A DNA stretch of 64,000 nt from Pectobacterium wasabiae CFBP 3304 (GTDB taxonomy: Bacteria; Pseudomonadota; Gammaproteobacteria; Enterobacterales; Enterobacteriaceae). The notes under the pieces are model-generated. The model saw only the letters and a program-made list of their open reading frames with translations, was not told where the DNA came from and did not search any database. Location of the stretch: contig NZ_CP015750.1 of NCBI RefSeq assembly GCF_001742185.1, positions 3,968,001 through 4,032,000 of the forward strand, given 5' to 3'. Shown here piece after piece: positions 1 to 9,236 of the stretch. The translations under genes were made by a program, and so were the position numbers. How positions within the stretch are numbered: the first letter of the stretch is position 1; each line of letters opens with the position of its first letter.

Positions 1-303
1 GAGGGTCTTTTGACCAAAGAGATCCTCAGATGTCTAAACAAGCAGTTTATAGGGAGCGCCAGTGGTGGGGTGTGTAAGTTCTTAGTTTCGGTCGATGGCC
101 GAGATGTGGCACTATTACAACAAAATCAATTTGTAACTGCTTATTTGAAGAATGGGCTGCATAAACTCATGGTCAGCAATGAGTGCAATGTCCTTTCAAT
201 GGGAATGAGAAAGACCGTTGATGTTATCGCGAATGGAAACGAACAAGAGTATGTCACAGAGGTGGGCTTCTGGGGGCAATACGGGTTGTGGCAAACTAAA
301 TAA
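1..303 (+). CDS. C-terminal part of an unknown protein (5' end outside window)
   Basis: The reading frame is open from the first base, so the gene probably starts upstream of the window; a TTG at 10 could serve as a start but has no convincing ribosome site. About 100 residues are visible, ending in TAA at 301-303. The visible part has two cysteines (in the C-K-F and E-C-N contexts), alternating hydrophobic residues suggesting a beta-rich fold, and an aromatic C-terminus (GFWGQYGLWQ). I do not recognise the family. The next gene is a cold-shock gene with its own promoter, so the two are probably not an operon. Confidence 0.55.
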   Translation, partial: EGLLTKEILRCLNKQFIGSASGGVCKFLVSVDGRDVALLQQNQFVTAYLKNGLHKLMVSNECNVLSMGMRKTVDVIANGNEQEYVTEVGFWGQYGLWQTK

Positions 304-372
304 ACGATAAAAATCATCTTGGCTGTTGAAAAAATGCCCGTTTATTTTCATGGTTATCGCGGTTCAGCGTCA

Positions 373-401
373 GATGCTGTGCCTTTAAAAGGCGCAGCAT
401 C
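373..401. other. Perfectly paired inverted repeat
   Basis: The arms GATGCTGTGCCTTT and AAAGGCGCAGCATC pair fully if one G-T pair is allowed, with a one-base loop. There is no following T-run, so it is not a standard intrinsic terminator. It lies 72 bases after the first gene and about 65 bases before the cold-shock promoter. It could end or stabilise the upstream transcript. Apart from this repeat, bases 304-465 hold nothing I can name. Confidence 0.4.
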
Positions 402-465
402 CTGTAAGGATTACCGGCTGTTGCAGGATTGCCGTTGGTTTTTAAAGGCTTTTAAAAATAAATGC

Positions 466-495
466 TTGCTAAAGATTTTCATCCGTGCGTTAATA
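466..495 (+). promoter_or_regulatory. Probable cold-shock gene promoter
   Basis: A -35-like TTGCTA (466-471) is followed after 18 bases by a -10-like TTAATA (490-495). The predicted transcript would start near 502, where similarity to the E. coli cspA leader begins. Inference from motif position only. Confidence 0.5.
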
Positions 496-501
496 GCTCG
501 T

Positions 502-663
502 CGGTTTGATTCGCAGACCTAAAAAGCAGTTTAGTAAAGCAGTTCTCATTTCAAAGTGTTATCCATAGATATCCCTTCTTTGAGCCTCCTTATTGTTGCT
601 AATTAAATTCTGTGCGCAGGCCCTATTTGCCGGAAGGCGCTATAAAAAATTAAGGTAATTTCT
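502..663 (+). promoter_or_regulatory. cspA-type 5' leader (RNA thermosensor)
   Basis: The roughly 160-base leader resembles the E. coli cspA 5' UTR block by block, as I recall it. It begins with a cold-box-like segment (TTTGATTCGCAGACC), then AAGCAGTTTAGTAAAGCA, then a GTTATCC..GATATCCC segment. It ends with a GCCGGAAGGC hairpin just before the ribosome site TTAAGGTAAT. In E. coli this leader refolds with temperature to control translation of CspA. A short ORF at 319-522 overlaps its beginning and is judged spurious. Confidence 0.75.
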
Positions 664-876
664 ATGTCTAATAAAATGACTGGTTTAGTAAAATGGTTTG
701 ACGCTGGTAAAGGTTTTGGTTTCATTACTCCTGACAACGGTAGCAAAGATGTATTCGTACATTTCTCTGCAATCCAGAGCAACGACTTCAAAACTCTGGA
801 CGAAGGCCAAAAGGTTGAGTTCACCATTGAAAATGGTCAGAAAGGCCCATCAGCCGGTAACGTTGTTGCACTGTAA
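664..876 (+). CDS. CspA-family cold shock protein
   Basis: This 70-residue protein is a single cold-shock domain. It carries RNP1 (KGFGFI, about residues 16-21) and RNP2 (VFVHF, about 30-34), the aromatic surface that binds single-stranded RNA and DNA. Family members act as RNA chaperones that melt secondary structure in the cytoplasm at low temperature. The leader and the ribosome site AAGGTAAT fix the ATG at 664. The long cspA-like leader suggests cold induction, but which paralogue (CspA, B, G or I) it matches cannot be decided here. A terminator follows, so it is probably monocistronic. Confidence 0.93.
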   Translation: MSNKMTGLVKWFDAGKGFGFITPDNGSKDVFVHFSAIQSNDFKTLDEGQKVEFTIENGQKGPSAGNVVAL

Positions 877-964
877 TAACGTTGCGCTGTAATACAGCCA
901 AATTGAATTGATGTGTCTCTTGCGATAGCGATGATGGTTTAAACCGGAGCGGCCAAGAAGAACA

Positions 965-1000
965 CAAAAAAACCCTAGCGTAAAGCTGGGGTTTTTTGTT
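965..1000 (+). terminator. Rho-independent terminator of the csp gene
   Basis: AAACCCTAGC, a short GTAAA loop, then GCTGGGGTTTTTTG. The stem is flanked by A-rich and T-rich runs, so it may work in both directions, for the csp gene and for the minus-strand gene ending at 1107. Confidence 0.85.
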
Positions 1001-1106
1001 TATAGATCATAACGGGTTTCGATTGGGCCTTTTGTACTTAGATCTCAGCGAGTGGCCGAATATGAACTCATCAATCGTGGTGGACTATTTTAAATTTATG
1101 AGATAG

Positions 1107-1415
1107 TTAATATCGCTTGGCTCTAAGTGAAGGAAAGCGTGAGTCGTTTTCACAAGGTATCCCATCATTATCGCCATCCATTTCTGTATGAGGACAATTT
1201 TGGATGAAAAAGTATGCCTCTTCTCTGGACCTCATCTGAGTGCAATATTGCCTACCGTCACAGACAAAACGATTATTTTCTTGTTTTCGATCTTCTATCT
1301 TTGTTTTTCCAGCGCTCTGGCTATCATCATCGTGATGGTACTGATAAGGCGATGATGCCTGAACAGTAAAAGAGAATGCTGTAGATAGCAAAATAATGAA
1401 TAATTTCCGTTTCAT
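1107..1415 (-). CDS. Secreted protein with excalibur calcium-binding domain
   Basis: The 102-residue product starts with a signal peptide (KRK, a hydrophobic stretch, cleavage likely after VQA-S at about residue 21). A polar, histidine/aspartate-rich linker (YHHDDD) follows. The C-terminal half holds the excalibur-type signature: cysteines in CDGRQYC and NCPH, and the acidic loop DGDNDGIPCE, with the D-x-D-x-D-G-x-x-C-E pattern. Such domains are thought to bind calcium and are found in cell-surface or periplasmic proteins, sometimes near nucleases. There is no nuclease domain here. It is a single gene with an AT-rich upstream region. The role is unknown. Confidence 0.8.
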   Translation of the reverse strand: MKRKLFIILLSTAFSFTVQASSPYQYHHDDDSQSAGKTKIEDRKQENNRFVCDGRQYCTQMRSREEAYFFIQNCPHTEMDGDNDGIPCENDSRFPSLRAKRY

Positions 1416-1600
1416 TGATATATACCTGAAAGAGTAATATCAAAGAATACTATCATTATTGTTAGGACAGCGAATATTAATAATTATTAATTATCCTGAT
1501 ATCTTAGGATTTAGTGGGTTTCCTTATCCTGCTGATAATATTGATTTTAATTTGGTTTTGGGTATGTGGATGGCCTTAGCAAGGAAATGGTTGGATTTTT

Positions 1601-1759
1601 TTAAATAAATAATACGAATACAAGATTATTCATCTCGATGTTTTTTATTCGTATTTTTGCACCGAGGATGGAAGAGGTCGTTATTTCTTGTGCGGCAAAG
1701 GCACCGAAAGACAAAGTAGAGAATGCGATAACTGCGATAAATTTTTTGATGTTTTTCAT
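1601..1759 (-). pseudogene. Truncated DUF1471 (BhsA/McbA/YhcN-like) small exported protein
   Basis: A 52-codon frame starts at ATG 1759-1757 behind a good ribosome site (GAAGGAACGGATT). The first 23 residues (MKNIKKFIAVIAFSTLSFGA then FAA) are a typical signal peptide of the DUF1471/BhsA family, whose mature part usually begins like QEI. After about residue 30 the sequence no longer resembles the family and ends in NNLVFVLFI. Full members are about 85-90 residues, so this looks 3'-truncated or degraded. An intact short secreted peptide is the alternative. The overlapping longer ORF at 1626-1838 has no such features and is rejected. Confidence 0.5.
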
Positions 1760-1956
1760 AATCCGTTCCTTCACCGTTTATTAGGTTAACTAGACGTTGT
1801 GACTTGATGTGGCGAATGATAGTTCTCCTCGCTTGCAATGAATATCAGAGAGATTTTTTTTCAAAAAAACTGTTCTTTATTTTCTATGACATTCATTCCT
1901 GTTCCGCAGTAGGATGAAATCTGTGAATAATAAATCAGTAGATGAAGGGAAGAGAT

Positions 1957-3024
1957 ATGCAGATTTCAGCCAATCGTCTGATGGCGACAGTGCAAATCGT
2001 ATTGCAAAAAGCAGGATGTGAAGAAAATGAAGCTCGTATTGTCACCGAGCACCTTGTGGCCGCTAACCTGAAAGGACATGACAGCCATGGCGTTGGGATG
2101 TTGCCGCACTATGTGGAGTTCATCGGGAAAGGCATTATGCACCCGAATACTCCAGCGCGTTTACTGCGTGATGGCGGAGCTGTGCTGCAATTTACTGGCG
2201 ATCGTGGTTTTGGCCAGCGAACGGGAAAAGAAGCGATGCAGGCTGCCATTGAGCGGGTGAAAACGACGGGTGTGTGTTTAATGACGCTGTCGTCTACTTG
2301 TCACTTGGGACGGATTGGCACCTATGGAGAAATGGCAGCGGGCGCCGGGCTTGTTTCGATACACTTTGTTAATGTTAACGATCTCGATCCGATAGTGGCT
2401 CCTTGGTGTGGCAGTGAAGCGCGCTTCGGGACAAACCCGATTTGCATTGCATTCCCGCCAACGGAGCACAATACGGCTTTCGTTCTGGATTTTGCCACCA
2501 GCGTGGTGGCGCTGGGGAAAACCCGCGTTGCGTACCTGGCAGGTAAAACGTTTGATGAAGAGGTAATGCTGGATTGCAACGGTGTTTCCACTAACGATCC
2601 GAAAGTCATGTGGGAAGGTGAAAAGCACGGCGCGTTGAAGCCGATTGCGAAACATAAAGGCGGCGGGTTGATTTTAGCGGCTGAAATGCTGGCAGGGTTG
2701 CTTTCTGGCGGCGGAACTATTCAGCCGGAGAACGCGCGTCAGGGCGCGATAGTGAATAACATGACGACGATTGTCATCGATCCCAGCAGCATGGTTTCCA
2801 TCGCGTGGTTGCAAAAAGAATATGATGCGATGCTGGACTACGTTCGTTCTTCAACGACTCCCGATCCGATGCGACCTATTTTAATCGCGGGTGAGCCAGA
2901 ATGTTTATCTCAAACTCAACGTCGGGCTGACGGTATTTATCTTTCCGATCAGGAGTGGCAGAAAATCGTGGAAGCGGGGATATCTCTGGGGATGAATCCG
3001 GCTGAACTCGCATTAATCGCATAA
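1957..3024 (+). CDS. hcxB: Malate/L-lactate dehydrogenase family oxidoreductase (YbiC/HcxB-like)
   Basis: The roughly 355-residue protein belongs to the Ldh2/MDH2 family of NAD(P)H-dependent 2-hydroxycarboxylate dehydrogenases and resembles E. coli YbiC (HcxB). Visible family features are the N-terminal GHDSHG motif (about residue 46), the SSTCHLGRIG segment around 115-125 with the expected catalytic histidine, the RFGTNP loop (about 160) and the HKGGGL segment near the substrate site. I chose ATG 1957 over ATG 1942 because AAGGGA lies at ideal spacing from it. Substrate range is uncertain. The gene appears monocistronic. Confidence 0.85.
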   Translation: MQISANRLMATVQIVLQKAGCEENEARIVTEHLVAANLKGHDSHGVGMLPHYVEFIGKGIMHPNTPARLLRDGGAVLQFTGDRGFGQRTGKEAMQAAIERVKTTGVCLMTLSSTCHLGRIGTYGEMAAGAGLVSIHFVNVNDLDPIVAPWCGSEARFGTNPICIAFPPTEHNTAFVLDFATSVVALGKTRVAYLAGKTFDEEVMLDCNGVSTNDPKVMWEGEKHGALKPIAKHKGGGLILAAEMLAGLLSGGGTIQPENARQGAIVNNMTTIVIDPSSMVSIAWLQKEYDAMLDYVRSSTTPDPMRPILIAGEPECLSQTQRRADGIYLSDQEWQKIVEAGISLGMNPAELALIA

Positions 3025-3057
3025 TATTACCCAAGGGAAGAAAATAATCGGGGAACA

Positions 3058-3229
3058 ATGCTGATGCGGGGATGGTTGATATTTGCGGTGATACTGGGGG
3101 GCGCTAATTGCCCTTGCACCCGGTATTCAACGCCAGCTTCCACCCGGTTACGATCCCTTTTCTATGGGGCTTGTCGACGATAAAGGTAGCACTGAAAATG
3201 AGGTGAGGGCGGTAGTATCACCGCCCTGA
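3058..3229 (+). pseudogene. Small exported or membrane protein gene with a one-base frameshift
   Basis: From ATG 3058 the frame encodes a hydrophobic signal-like start (MLMRGWLIFAVILG) and then changes frame at a run of six G bases (about 3096-3102). With one G fewer it continues to TGA at 3227-3229 (after ..DPFSMGLVDDKGSTENE.. and RAVVSPP), giving about 56 residues: one hydrophobic segment and a short polar tail. As written the product would lose this tail. I do not recognise the family. An inverted repeat, AGGGCGGT (3206-3213) and ACCGCCCT (3220-3227), overlaps its end and has no T-run. Confidence 0.45.
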
Positions 3230-3250
3230 GCGATATGTAGCGATAAACAA

Positions 3251-4483
3251 CTATGAAATAACGGGGTCGGGTATTGAGAATTTTTCTCTAAACTCAGTGA
3301 GTTTATTATGTGACTTCAGTAATTCTTCGGGTTTCATTTTCAAGATAAGATTCATAACCAACTGGTATGCTTCACTTTCTCCGTTGGCCAGTGCAATGGA
3401 AAGCCAGGTGTGGGCTAACATACTGTCTTGAGGAATTCCTTTTCCGCTATAATACATAAGGCCAAGGTTATATTGCGCATCCGGTATATTTTGTTCGGCG
3501 GCTTTGGTGTACCACATTACGGCTTGGACGGGATCTTTCTTAACCCCTTCGCCATTATCATAAGCAACACCGAGATTATATTGTGCCCAGGCATGGCCCT
3601 GTTCGGCGGCTTTGGTGTACCACATTACGGCTTGGACGGGATCTTTCTTAACCCCTTCGCCATTATCATAAGCAACACCGAGATTATATTGTGCCCAGGC
3701 ATGGCCCTGTTCGGCGGCTTTGGTGTACCAGATTACGGCTTGGACGGGATCTTTCTTAACCCCTTCTCCATTATCATGAGCGATACCGAGATTATATTGT
3801 GCCCGGGCATGACCCTGTTCGGCGGCTTTGGTGTACCAGATTACGGCTTGGACGGGATCTTTCTTAACCCCTTCTCCATTATCATAAGCGATACCGAGAC
3901 TGTATTGCGCCCCAGCATTTCCTTGCTCCGCTGCTTTGGTGTGCCAGACGACGGCCCGGGAATAATCTTGCTGAACACCTTTTCCTTTCTTATACAGGAG
4001 TCCCAAACTACTTTGCGCCCAAGCATCTCCCTGTTCCGCAGCTTTGGTGTACCAGTTGGCGGCTTGGGCATAATCTTGTTGAACGCCTTTTCCAATTTCA
4101 TATAGATACCCTAGGTTATGCTGTGCTGCCGCATCCCCCTGTTCCGCGGCTTTGGTATACCAGACGGCGGCTTGGGCATGATCTTGTTGAACTCCTTTTC
4201 CTGAATCATATAAATAACCTAGGCTCGTTTGCGCCCACGTATAACCTTGTTCGGCGGCTTTGGTGTACCAGACGACGGCCTGAGAATAATCTTGCTGAAC
4301 GCCTTCTCCATTGGCAAGCATATAGCCAAGGCTGTATTGGGCTTCAGGATTATTTTGATTGGCTACTGTCTGTACTTCATCAAATGTTTTGTTGTCAAAT
4401 TTGCTGGAAAAAGCTGGTGTGGTGTAGAAGGCGCATATGAGCGTCGCTGATAAGAATAATGAAGGTATTGATAACAATGTCAT
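3251..4483 (-). CDS. Sel1-repeat (TPR-like) protein, exported
   Basis: This 410-residue protein starts with a signal peptide (hydrophobic core FLSATLICAFYT, likely cleavage near AFS). Nine to ten Sel1 repeats of 36 residues follow, with the pattern A-x-x-x-L-G-x-x-Y-x-x-G-x-G-V-x-x-D-x-x-x-A-x-x-W-Y-x-K-A-A-E-Q-G. Sel1 arrays form alpha-helical solenoids for protein-protein contacts, often in envelope stress or host-interaction roles. The partner is not evident. Repeats near the middle are almost identical in DNA, indicating recent duplication. No operon partner is seen. Confidence 0.88.
   Translation of the reverse strand: MTLLSIPSLFLSATLICAFYTTPAFSSKFDNKTFDEVQTVANQNNPEAQYSLGYMLANGEGVQQDYSQAVVWYTKAAEQGYTWAQTSLGYLYDSGKGVQQDHAQAAVWYTKAAEQGDAAAQHNLGYLYEIGKGVQQDYAQAANWYTKAAEQGDAWAQSSLGLLYKKGKGVQQDYSRAVVWHTKAAEQGNAGAQYSLGIAYDNGEGVKKDPVQAVIWYTKAAEQGHARAQYNLGIAHDNGEGVKKDPVQAVIWYTKAAEQGHAWAQYNLGVAYDNGEGVKKDPVQAVMWYTKAAEQGHAWAQYNLGVAYDNGEGVKKDPVQAVMWYTKAAEQNIPDAQYNLGLMYYSGKGIPQDSMLAHTWLSIALANGESEAYQLVMNLILKMKPEELLKSHNKLTEFREKFSIPDPVIS
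3541..3864 (-). repeat. 108-bp tandem repeats inside the Sel1 gene
   Basis: Three consecutive 108-bp units start at 3541, 3649 and 3757. The first two differ at only one base that I can find (C or G in the TACCA-C/G-ATTACGG context); the third differs at a few more. A more diverged unit starts at 3865. Each unit encodes one 36-residue Sel1 repeat. The near-identity suggests recent unequal crossing-over or slippage, so copy number may vary between strains. Confidence 0.9.
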
Positions 4484-4696
4484 GTGTAATCCGTCACGTG
4501 AGAGTTATTAAAATAGGTATCCTGATTGATAAGCAGCGCCACATGATTTCCCTGGTTGGGCGTGTGGGGCGAGGCGAATAGTGAACCTAAACATTAAGAT
4601 AATCAAATGACTGACATGATTTGGGGCAATAATAGGAATTGATAATCAAATGAAAAATTGGCGGAGTGTACCGATGGGAATACGTAAAGGAGAGGA

Positions 4697-4888
4697 TTAA
4701 AAATCAGCGTACTCTTGGGCGGGAACCCAGAAACCATCAATATACTCTTCAATGGGGAAGCAGCCGGCTCGACGCAGGCGTTGTTCGTCCATCGCTTGTA
4801 GACACTGTGCTTCGGTGTTGTAGGCACCAATGACCAAATCGTCACAACCATGCCCGAGATAACAAACAAATATCACTAATGCAAACAT
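4697..4888 (-). CDS. yebW: YebW family protein (DUF1482)
   Basis: The 63-residue product matches E. coli YebW closely in memory: a hydrophobic start (MFALVIFVCYLG), a YNTEAQCLQAM stretch, and the C-terminal CFPIEEYIDGFW..PAQEY..DF. It has four cysteines and a signal-like or membrane-anchoring N-terminus. Function is unknown. In E. coli yebW lies near rsmF and letB, with yebV between; no yebV is seen here. The upstream sequence GGAGAGCGAG supports the ATG at 4888. Bases 4484-4696 between this gene and the Sel1 gene hold nothing recognisable. Confidence 0.85.
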   Translation of the reverse strand: MFALVIFVCYLGHGCDDLVIGAYNTEAQCLQAMDEQRLRRAGCFPIEEYIDGFWVPAQEYADF

Positions 4889-5012
4889 CTCGCTCTCCAG
4901 ATATTACTGAGTTTCTCTATCTGTCAGGATAATTGTAGATGAAAATCACTAAGGAAAGGGCAGGCGGCTGTTCATCAGGTGGTTTTATCGCCACCTGATG
5001 CAGAATGCGCAT

Positions 5013-6467
5013 TTATTCTTTAGCAAGAGGCCGTGCGGGGGACGCGCCATCCCGAACTAAATCGCGTGGCAGGCTGTTTTTTATCCGGCTGCTGATGCGC
5101 TTTGCCAGACCAACGGGCGTGTTCTGGTAAGTTAAAATCAGTTCATCCGCAGTAGGAAGCGGTTCCGGATAGCTGTCTTTGCCCTGAAACCATTCGCAGG
5201 CGATGCGATCGTTCAGAGAGTAGGCATTGCTCGCGTTCGGGTCTGCCAGCGCAACAACCGCTTCATGCTGCCAGCGAAAGCCTTTGGGGAAGCGTTCGGC
5301 GAGCTTAATACCAATGCGTGAGAATTTGATATTGCCAAAAGCGGAGGTGAGTGCCGCAGGGAAAAGCCAAATCTCGCTATCACGCTGCCACAACTGAAGT
5401 AACGCGTCATCCCAGTGAATACCCTGTTTACGCGCAGCCTCTGTGAGTAACGCACGATCTTTGTGTGCGAGTGGCGAGAAGGGGAATTTGCCGACTTTAT
5501 AACCCGGGCGCGGCAGTGGCGGTACGCTGGCGGTTTTACGCAAACGGGCAACAAAGAAGCCTTCACTGTCGTAAATCTGTGGGAAGACGTGTAAAAAGCC
5601 TTCTTCTGTTGTGGCGCGTTCGGCGTCAGCGAAGAGATCGTCTAGCGATTCAAACTCACACGCATCAGGGAATTGCGCCTGTAACCAATGACAAACCTGC
5701 TGATTTTCCTGCCTATTCAGCGTACAGGTGGAATAAATCATCACGCCGCCGGGTTTCAGGGCATGGAACGCGCTCAGAATCAGATCCCGCTGCGTAGCGG
5801 CAATGTTGGTAATGCTCTCTTGCGACCAGTGGCTCATCGCCGCCGGATCTTTACGCACCACGCCTTCCCCCGAGCACGGGGCATCCAGCAGTATCGCATC
5901 AAAATATTCTGGCAGCGCCGCGCCGAAAACGCGCCCATCGAAGTGAGTAATCGCAGTATTGCTGACGCCGCAGCGGCTGATGTTAGCGTGCAGCACTTTT
6001 ACCCGGCTCGCCGAATATTCGTTGGCGACGATAGCTCCTCCATTATTCAGCCGTGCCGCAATCTGCGTCGTTTTGGAACCCGGTGCAGCGGCGACGTCCA
6101 AAATAGTTCCCAGCGTATCATTACGATGGAACAGGGCGCTGACGGGCAGCATGGAGCTGGCTTCCTGAATGTAGAATAGCCCGCTCAGGTGCTCCAATGT
6201 ATTGCCGAGCCGCGTGTTTTCCTCTTCCGTATTCAGCAACCAGAAACCTTCCTGACACCAGGGGATTGGCTCAAGCTGCCAACCATAAGGCTGCACGATC
6301 TGTAGAAAAGCATCGACGCTGATTTTTAACGTATTGACGCGGATGCTCCGGCGCAGCGGGCGCTGGCAGGCGGCAATGAAATCCTCCATCGAAAGTGATG
6401 AAGGCATGATGTCTCGCATAGTGTCGAGAAATTCAGCAGGCAGATTGGCTGGAGTAAATTTTGCCAC
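5013..6467 (-). CDS. rsmF: 16S rRNA (cytosine-1407-C5)-methyltransferase RsmF
   Basis: The 484-residue protein is of the NOL1/NOP2/Sun family, close in length to E. coli RsmF (about 479). The SAM-binding region has [12 protein letters not shown] (about residue 119). The motif IV cysteine is in [14 protein letters not shown] (about 196) and the catalytic cysteine in YSTCTLN (about 246). A C-terminal RNA-binding (PUA-like) region follows. It methylates C1407 of 16S rRNA in the assembled small subunit. The start codon is GTG (6467-6465). An inverted repeat at 4973-5000 just after the stop lacks a T-run. Confidence 0.95.
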   Translation of the reverse strand: MAKFTPANLPAEFLDTMRDIMPSSLSMEDFIAACQRPLRRSIRVNTLKISVDAFLQIVQPYGWQLEPIPWCQEGFWLLNTEEENTRLGNTLEHLSGLFYIQEASSMLPVSALFHRNDTLGTILDVAAAPGSKTTQIAARLNNGGAIVANEYSASRVKVLHANISRCGVSNTAITHFDGRVFGAALPEYFDAILLDAPCSGEGVVRKDPAAMSHWSQESITNIAATQRDLILSAFHALKPGGVMIYSTCTLNRQENQQVCHWLQAQFPDACEFESLDDLFADAERATTEEGFLHVFPQIYDSEGFFVARLRKTASVPPLPRPGYKVGKFPFSPLAHKDRALLTEAARKQGIHWDDALLQLWQRDSEIWLFPAALTSAFGNIKFSRIGIKLAERFPKGFRWQHEAVVALADPNASNAYSLNDRIACEWFQGKDSYPEPLPTADELILTYQNTPVGLAKRISSRIKNSLPRDLVRDGASPARPLAKE

Positions 6468-6548
6468 GACGTGGTTCCGTACCGGTTATTCAGTAAAACG
6501 AGGGGGAGGAAGCGGCGAAGTGTAACACGGATCTCTCATACATCGCGT

Positions 6549-6578
6549 GAAAACGACAGGGCGACCAGCGTCGCCCTG
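6549..6578 (-). terminator. Terminator after letB
   Basis: Read on the minus strand: CAGGGCGA, a six-base loop, TCGCCCTG, then CGTTTTC. It lies between letB and rsmF and probably ends the letA-letB transcript. Confidence 0.75.
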
Positions 6579-6592
6579 TTAGGTGATGAACG

Positions 6593-9234
6593 TTAATTAT
6601 CTGGGGTGTTCGGAATCGCTGTACCCCATTGCCGCCACTCTTTGGGTTCTTCGTTCCTCAGTAGGAAATGTTTTCCTTCCTGAGCCTTAGGGGCGAGTGG
6701 TGTGCTGGGTGGGGTAGCAAAAGCGATGCCACCGCGAATAAACTGTTGGAAGGTTCCGCTTTTGATGACGCCGCCAACCAGTCCGAATTCCAGATTGTAG
6801 CCAGAAGCCTGCCAGAAGACGGAATTATCGCGAACCAGATGCTGATAGCGTTTGCTGATGCGCAGCGAGACGGCGATGCGATCCGACAAGGTGCCTAGCG
6901 ATAACCCGGTCACGGTTCCCACTTCGATACCTCGGAACAGAACCGGCGTACCGACTTGCAATGCTCCCGCTTCCGGCGCATCAACGCTGATATTCAAGCC
7001 ATCCTGATAGCGGGAATCCGAGATGGTGGCCTGTTGTAGCTCAAAATTGCGCGTCACGCTGCCGTTACCCGGCTCGACGTTAATATAAGGTTGGAATAGC
7101 GTTTCCAGATGATTCACACCCGCGGCAGAAATTTCCGGCGTGACAACGGAAAATCGCGTGCCTGAGCGGGCGAAATTACGCACGTATTCAGGGTAAAGTA
7201 CGGCTTGCACCAGCACGTCGTTACGCTGTTCGGACAGTTTTAGCGAATCTAACTGGCCGATATCAATGCCCAGATAGCGGATCGGCATCCCCGGTGCGAG
7301 TTTGCTGGCGTCGTAGGTGCGCAGAATGATACGGCTACCCACGGCTCGCGCTGCCGTTTCGTTATTGTACAGAACGCGTTTACCGCCTTTAATTTCTGGC
7401 GCACCTTCCAGATTATCAAAGCTAATCGCCCCCTTAAGCGCCCGATTCAACGGAGAAGCTTGCACCGTCAGACCTGAGGTGTTCAACTGCACGCGGGCAC
7501 CGCCTTCGGCCCAGAACACGCTGTTTTCCGTCAACAGTTTGCGGTGTTCGGGACGGATATAAACCTCGACCTCAAAGGTATCCGTCTTGGGTCGCACCCG
7601 CATGATTTCGCCCACCTGGAATTTACGGTACAGCACGATGGATCCGTCCTGAATATCCGGCAGGCTGTCGGTGACCAAGGTGAGGGTGGGCGAAGGGGTG
7701 GAACCCCGAATACCTTCTTCAGCTTTTTCGAGATCGCTGAACAGGGGGTAACGCGCCTGAATGTCACCTTTGCTACCCGGTAAAACCTGAATACCGCCGC
7801 TAACCCATTCTTGCGCGCTGGCACCCAGCACTTGGATGCCATCCAGTCCCATCTTCACATTCACGCGGCTGTTAACGATAAATTTACTGTCGCGGTGCAA
7901 TAACTGGCGATATCTCGGCTCGATCACCAAAACGAAGCTGACACCCTGTTCATCCAGCGTGCGTTTCACGACCTGACCGATTTGTACGCCGTGCAGCAGT
8001 ACGGGTTGACCGCTGTCAATACCATAACTTTGTGCTGCCGTTAGCTGAATAGAAAGCGCGCCGGGCTGGGCGAGTTGCTGTTGCCCACTATCCAGCACGG
8101 TAAAATGCTGGCGCGGTTCGCCTTCGCCGGGGAGTAACGTTAGCGTTGGGCCGCTCAGCAGGCGCGATACATTCAAGTCGCTGAGTGAAAGCTGTGGTTT
8201 GCTGAGTTCAATACGCGTACCTTCTCGCATTAGCGAAATTACGGAGGGATCGATGATCAGCTCTCCGCTGACCTTGCCGTCGCCTGGGTTTAAGGTGATT
8301 TTATTCAACGTCCCGACTTCCAGCCCCTGATACATCAGCGGGGTACGGCCTTCGGATAAACTGTCGCCAGAAGGTAAATCCAGCGTGATTTTCACTCCTC
8401 GCTGGCTCTGTGCCAGATCGGGATAGAGGCGGTAGGATTGCTCAGCACCTGCGTCTTCACTCTCTTCCGGTGAATCGAACGCGATCGCGCCGTTAACCAA
8501 GGCGGCCAGATTCTCCATCTCAATTTTTGCGCCGCTGACGCTGATGTCCGCATTAAAGCCGGACACATTCCAGAAACGGCTATTTTTCTTCACCAGATGG
8601 GTGAAACGGCGTTCAACCAGCACGTCAATCATGACACCACGGCGATCTTGGGAAACCGTATAGTCATAGACTTTCCCGACCGGAATTTTGCGATAGTAAA
8701 CCAGTGAACCGGTATTCAGTGAACCCAAATCGTCCGCGTGGAGATGAATCAGTAATTCCCCAGTATTAACGCGATATTTGGGCTGCGTATCCAACGCGGA
8801 GAAGTGCTCTTGCGCCTCGCCGGAACCGGGCATCATACCGATGTAGTTACCGCCCACCAGCGCATCTAATCCCGAAACCCCGGCGAGAGACGCTTTTGGC
8901 GTAACCAACCAGAACTGGGTGTCGCTGCGTAATGCTTCCTTCATATCGCTTTTGATGCTGGCTTCGACCTGTATGGTGCGCAGGTCTTCGCTCAGCTTGA
9001 TATTTTGCACTGTGCCGACCTCCACCCTTGGTAACGCACGGGGGTTCGTCCGGCGACAATGCCATCGGCGGAGACGAAATCGATGGTGACCGTCGCCCCG
9101 CGCTCCTGTTGATTGGTGTAAATCAGCCAGCCGGCAATCATCAACGCAATCAACGGTAGCAGCCAAAATGGTGACAGGCGGCGCTTGTTTTTCACGGTAG
9201 CTTCGGTTGGTGTCCCAGACGTATTATCTTGCAT
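6593..9234 (-). pseudogene. letB: letB (yebT/mam7), seven-MCE-domain intermembrane lipid transport protein, frameshifted
   Basis: LetB forms a periplasmic tube of seven stacked MCE rings that carries lipids between inner and outer membranes together with LetA. The N-terminus (ATG at 9234) has a cytoplasmic KNKRR segment, a single membrane helix (about residues 22-40) and the start of MCE domain 1 up to RTPVRYQG. The frame then shifts: at GGG (9025-9027, minus strand) one G is missing, and the remaining 850 codons (VEVGTVQ.. onward, ending at 6593) lie in another frame. The rest is complete, with repeated V-x-Y/F-R/Q-G-x-x-V/I-G-x-V motifs for all domains, about 880 residues in total as in E. 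coli. The break leaves about 80 residues, so it is a null allele or a sequence error. Confidence 0.9.
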
Positions 9235-9236
9235 TG

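Noticed and set aside
319..522. 68-codon ORF upstream of the cold-shock gene
   Set aside because: It has a TTG start without a ribosome site and runs into the cspA-type leader and promoter; composition is not gene-like.
1626..1838. 70-codon minus-strand ORF
   Set aside because: It overlaps the DUF1471-like frame, which has a better ribosome site and a clear signal peptide.
3428..4105. 225-codon plus-strand ORF opposite the Sel1 gene
   Set aside because: It is the antisense shadow of the 108-bp repeats, and its repeated sequence simply mirrors the Sel1 units.
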